NCBI GenBank assembly: GCA_025612245.1 | Contig: JAAXKQ010000018.1 | Span: forward strand, 1-64,000 | DNA length: 64,000 nucleotides | Direction of reading: 5' to 3' | From: Ignavibacteria bacterium | Lineage (GTDB): Bacteria > Bacteroidota > Ignavibacteria > Ignavibacteriales > SURF-24 | Shown here: piece after piece, positions 62,001 through 64,000 of the stretch | Layout of the letters: each line of letters starts with the position of its first letter | Position numbering within the stretch: the stretch's first letter is position 1 | Translations under genes and position numbers: made by a program | The notes under the pieces: generated by a model | What the model saw: only the letters and a program-made list of their open reading frames with translations | Told to the model about the DNA's origin: nothing | Databases searched by the model: none

Positions 62001-64000
62001 GTGCTGGAAAGGTCTACGGAAACGATAAAACATTTTCCACTGAAGGCATTACGCTGGCACTTGTCTCCCCTTCCGGCACCGAACAGTGGCAGGCCGGAAC
62101 AGTACACGATATTGTCTGGAGAAGCAAAAATGTCGCCTATGTCAGCATCGCATACTCAACAGATAATGGAGTAAACTGGACTACACTGGCACCTTCCGTC
62201 CCGACCTCACAACGAAGCTATACCTGGGAAATTCCCATGCAGCTTTCATCCAAATACAGGCTCAGGATTGCAGATGCCTCAAACCCTTCTGTCAATGCTG
62301 TCTCAGATGCATTTTCCGTCTACTCGCTTCCTTCTGCCGTAACAAAAAGTGCTTCCGGAATTACTCTAAACTCGGCTACTCTAAAGGGCACAGTAAATGC
62401 CGGCAATTCACCCACGGTGGCAGTTTTTGAGTATGGACCGAATGCAACTTACGGTAAAACAATGAGCGTTCCTCAAAGCCCTTTTAACGGCCTGACCGAT
62501 ACAGATGTGAGCCTTCAGCTTACTGACCTCACAGCGGGGGCAACTTACCATTACAGGATAAAAGCCATAAACATGGCTGGAACTGTCTACGGAACCGACA
62601 GCACATTTACCGTGCTCAAGCCCGAACTCAAACTGACCAGCCCCACCGGCGGCGAGGATATTGTGGGCTCCGCTCAGTATACAATTACCTGGACTAGCAG
62701 CAACGTCTCACAAATCAGTATCGAATTCTCTACCGATAACGGCAGCAGCTGGCAGACAATCGCCTCCGGAATTCCGGCTTCTCAGGGAAACTACGTCTGG
62801 AAAGTACCCAACAACATTAACTCTTCGGCTTGCAAAATAAGAATCACCGACCAGAACTCTTCGGCTTCAGATGCAAGCACGAGCTCAATTAGTATTACTA
62901 CGTATGCACAGTCGATCATACTCTCGGGAAAATCCTTCGCTTTCACCACCCCGATACAGAAATCAAGCTACAGGATGATAAGCCTCCCCGGCGAATCTTC
63001 GGGACTGAAAATCTCAGGGTTCATTCAGGGCGAGGCAAAGAAAGACTGGACAATGTACTTCGATAACGGAAAGGATACAAATTACTTTGTCGAGTACGAC
63101 GCTTCGGAAACCTTTAACTTCGCTCCCGGCAGAGGCTTCTGGGCAGTAAGCAAAAATGCAATCACCCTTTCGGGAAATGTCAATACCGTTACCCTTTCTC
63201 CGGACGGCACTTATTCCATCAGGCTCGACCACCCCGGGTGGAACATCATCTCAAACCCGTTCGACATCGCAATCCCATGGTCTGCCGTCCAGGCGCTGAA
63301 TTCAATTTCCGAAAAAATCTCGGGCTGGGATGGAAATAAATTCAGCCTGCAGGCCGGTATGAACCCGTTCGATGGATATTACTTCTATAACAGCCGGAAC
63401 CTGAAATCTCTCAGACTGCCTTATAAACCCGTGACACTGCAGCTGGCTGCGGCTTCAGGACTCTTAAAACAGGCGCACACTTCCTATCCCGATACAAACT
63501 CAATTACTATTAGCCTGATGGACCAAAACCAGCTGATGTCGCACCTGGTAATCGGATGGGATAAAAACTCTCTGGATGACTATGACTCACTGGACCTGAT
63601 GGCTCCTCCGGGTGATTTTGAGGAGGCAGGGCTGCGCATCGTTAACCGAAACCTTTCAACAGGCTGGAAAGAGCTTTTTGCGGAATTCAGAAACTCAATC
63701 GGCCAGGGACAGAAGTTTACAATAAAGGTTAAGAATTCAACAAAAAAAGCCATGCACTTAATGTGGCAAGGGACGGATAAACTCAAAGACTATGAAATAT
63801 ACCTGCTGGATAAACGCCTTAATAAACTCTATAATATGAAAGAAGAAACGGAAATGCAGCTGCCTTCTTACGTACAAATGAATGAGTACGAGCTTTTAAT
63901 TGGTAACAGCTCTTTTATAGAGAAAGAAAAGGATAAGCTTTTGCCGCAGGAATACAGGCTCTTCCAGAACTATCCGAATCCTTTTAACCCTGCTACTCTG
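59075..64000 (+). CDS. Giant exported repeat protein, 3' end outside the window
   Basis: At least 1642 residues in one open frame without a stop. A signal peptide (about 1-22, MKKLILLFMFLPACLSAAAP) leads into seven copies of a Ser/Thr-rich sandwich (LTSPSGGE...ITW...ISYSTDNG...W...VP...RIRISDAS) at about 59188, 59759, 60331, 60907, 61482, 62053 and 62631. They alternate with six fibronectin-III-like units (NSATLRGTVNPGNS...VSFEYGTS...YHYRVKAVNSAGTVYG). The period is about 191 residues. A unique C-terminal region starts near 62890, and the last codons read FQNYPNPFNPATL, the start of a type IX sorting domain. It should be a long surface fibre or adhesin. AGAGGGC supports the start. Confidence 0.88.
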   Translation, partial: MKKLILLFMFLPACLSAAAPAGGSENKDLEYPVATGTITLTSPQSGDAWPADTYQNITWQSQGIDSVTISYSSDNGANWSVITENVPAFYGSYLWAVPLVVSSQYMIKITDAANDSLSAVSPAFSVYAIPSATTAEATGITGSSATFNASVNAFNAETTVTFEFGTTGLYGDSIAAGQNPINGVTEKNVSASVTGLNEGTAYHFRVKAKNAAGTSYGKDMMFITSKAELSLTSPSGNERLQSGTNYNITWNSTDVSNVRISYSTDNGISWNNVISNTPASAGQYSWKVPESLSSYYRIRISDASNASLNSISNAFLVFSLPTAQTNTASDLKINSATLRGTVNPGNSSSTVSFEYGTSSSYGNTVNALQNPLDGIAPVEVSALIDSLTPGLTYHYRVKAVNSAGTVFGSDRTFTTDAVTLLITSPSGGEKWLAGSAHPIVWSAKNVSAVLLEYSTDDGLSWNTINNGKPVFSGGSFPWIVPNSLSSGFRIRLSDASNASLNSVSGAFSVFSLPEAKTNNASQIGVNSAVLNGSINPGNSLTTVSFEYGNSILYGNTISASQSPVNGITQSQVSATAVGLQAAKTYHFRLKAVNEAGTVYGEDMTFIADSTNLSLISPKGGEEFLAGSVHNISWQSRNIISLMILYSLDGGKSWITLSEAAPAQTGSFPWKVPDSLSSLCRIKIADAGNVLLNSASGLFSVYGLPSVSTQPSSNVTTGSAVIRAIAMAGNSPATVIFQYGTSESYGSVVNSQQNPLKGTGQVYVSAQLTGLKPGTLYHYRASISNAAGNASGSDMTFTTDSISLAIASPSGGEAWKTGSLQNISWTGKNVSSLKIDYSTDDGKSWINLSYAFPASSGRYLWTVPGILSSQYRIRISSAADSLLSTTSKSFSVFSAPVAITDDASNITLNSAVLYASVNPGNSPSTVTFEYGTSTGYELSIPASPSPLNGLTPTNVSAAVSGLTQGIIYHFRVRAENSAGKVYGNDKTFSTEGITLALVSPSGTEQWQAGTVHDIVWRSKNVAYVSIAYSTDNGVNWTTLAPSVPTSQRSYTWEIPMQLSSKYRLRIADASNPSVNAVSDAFSVYSLPSAVTKSASGITLNSATLKGTVNAGNSPTVAVFEYGPNATYGKTMSVPQSPFNGLTDTDVSLQLTDLTAGATYHYRIKAINMAGTVYGTDSTFTVLKPELKLTSPTGGEDIVGSAQYTITWTSSNVSQISIEFSTDNGSSWQTIASGIPASQGNYVWKVPNNINSSACKIRITDQNSSASDASTSSISITTYAQSIILSGKSFAFTTPIQKSSYRMISLPGESSGLKISGFIQGEAKKDWTMYFDNGKDTNYFVEYDASETFNFAPGRGFWAVSKNAITLSGNVNTVTLSPDGTYSIRLDHPGWNIISNPFDIAIPWSAVQALNSISEKISGWDGNKFSLQAGMNPFDGYYFYNSRNLKSLRLPYKPVTLQLAAASGLLKQAHTSYPDTNSITISLMDQNQLMSHLVIGWDKNSLDDYDSLDLMAPPGDFEEAGLRIVNRNLSTGWKELFAEFRNSIGQGQKFTIKVKNSTKKAMHLMWQGTDKLKDYEIYLLDKRLNKLYNMKEETEMQLPSYVQMNEYELLIGNSSFIEKEKDKLLPQEYRLFQNYPNPFNPATL

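Noticed and set aside
1-64000. tRNA, rRNA and CRISPR arrays
   Set aside because: No GTTCGANTCC-type T-arm, ribosomal RNA core sequence or regularly spaced repeat-spacer array was recognised by eye; a tRNAscan or CRISPR search would be decisive.

Overview
The window looks like chromosomal DNA from an Ignavibacteria-type member of the Bacteroidota/Chlorobi group. Three exported proteins end in, or run into, the C-terminal type IX secretion sorting motif QNYPNPFNP. The base composition is moderate, intergenic DNA is rich in short palindromes, and signalling genes are dense. No rRNA, tRNA or CRISPR array was recognised. The taxonomic call is inferred from protein style only.

Layout. 1-930 is repeat-rich non-coding DNA. 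931-8240 holds a receiver/PAS histidine kinase, a chemotaxis transducer and a PocR-type histidine kinase. 8498-15339 is an AddB/AddA recombination nuclease pair. 15641-21109 has two exported proteins (one with a sorting tail), a small membrane protein and a YgiD-type dioxygenase. 21366-24567 is a repeat followed by an AT-rich restriction-modification cassette. Its first gene fuses a Vsr-type mismatch endonuclease to a Dcm-like cytosine methyltransferase, and its second encodes an EcoRII-type endonuclease. 25141-26096 has two small orphan genes. 26194-31215 (minus strand) is a sigma-54 two-component system with a secreted 'DGDG' protein and a predicted outer-membrane barrel; a second 'DGDG' gene lies at 32016. 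32705-38137 (minus) is a MarR-led operon for sulfur-compound respiration or transport: octaheme tetrathionate-reductase-family cytochrome, cytochrome b, two YeeE/YedE proteins, then a DUF134 regulator and a NifX-like protein. 38422-46367 (minus) is a signalling block: PAS kinase, LytTR regulator, receiver-kinase and chemotaxis transducer. 46538-48918 holds an SDR oxidoreductase, two small membrane proteins and a MazG-like pyrophosphohydrolase. 49160-51895 is a large exported protein. 52012-57312 (minus) is an FHA / PP2C / Ser-Thr kinase / SUMF1 cluster. Divergent from it (57840-64000) are two small exported proteins and a giant repeat protein that runs off the window.

How it fits together. 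The best functional units are the restriction cassette, the tetrathionate/thiosulfate operon with two matching MarR-type operator palindromes, the DUF134-NifX pair with a perfect 20-bp palindrome, the sigma-54 system near two related secreted proteins, and the phosphorylation cluster facing exported repeat proteins. The intergenic repeats form a modular palindrome family in which stems change but remain self-complementary while the flanking tail stays constant. Together with the Vsr-methyltransferase fusion, these are the observations most deserving follow-up.
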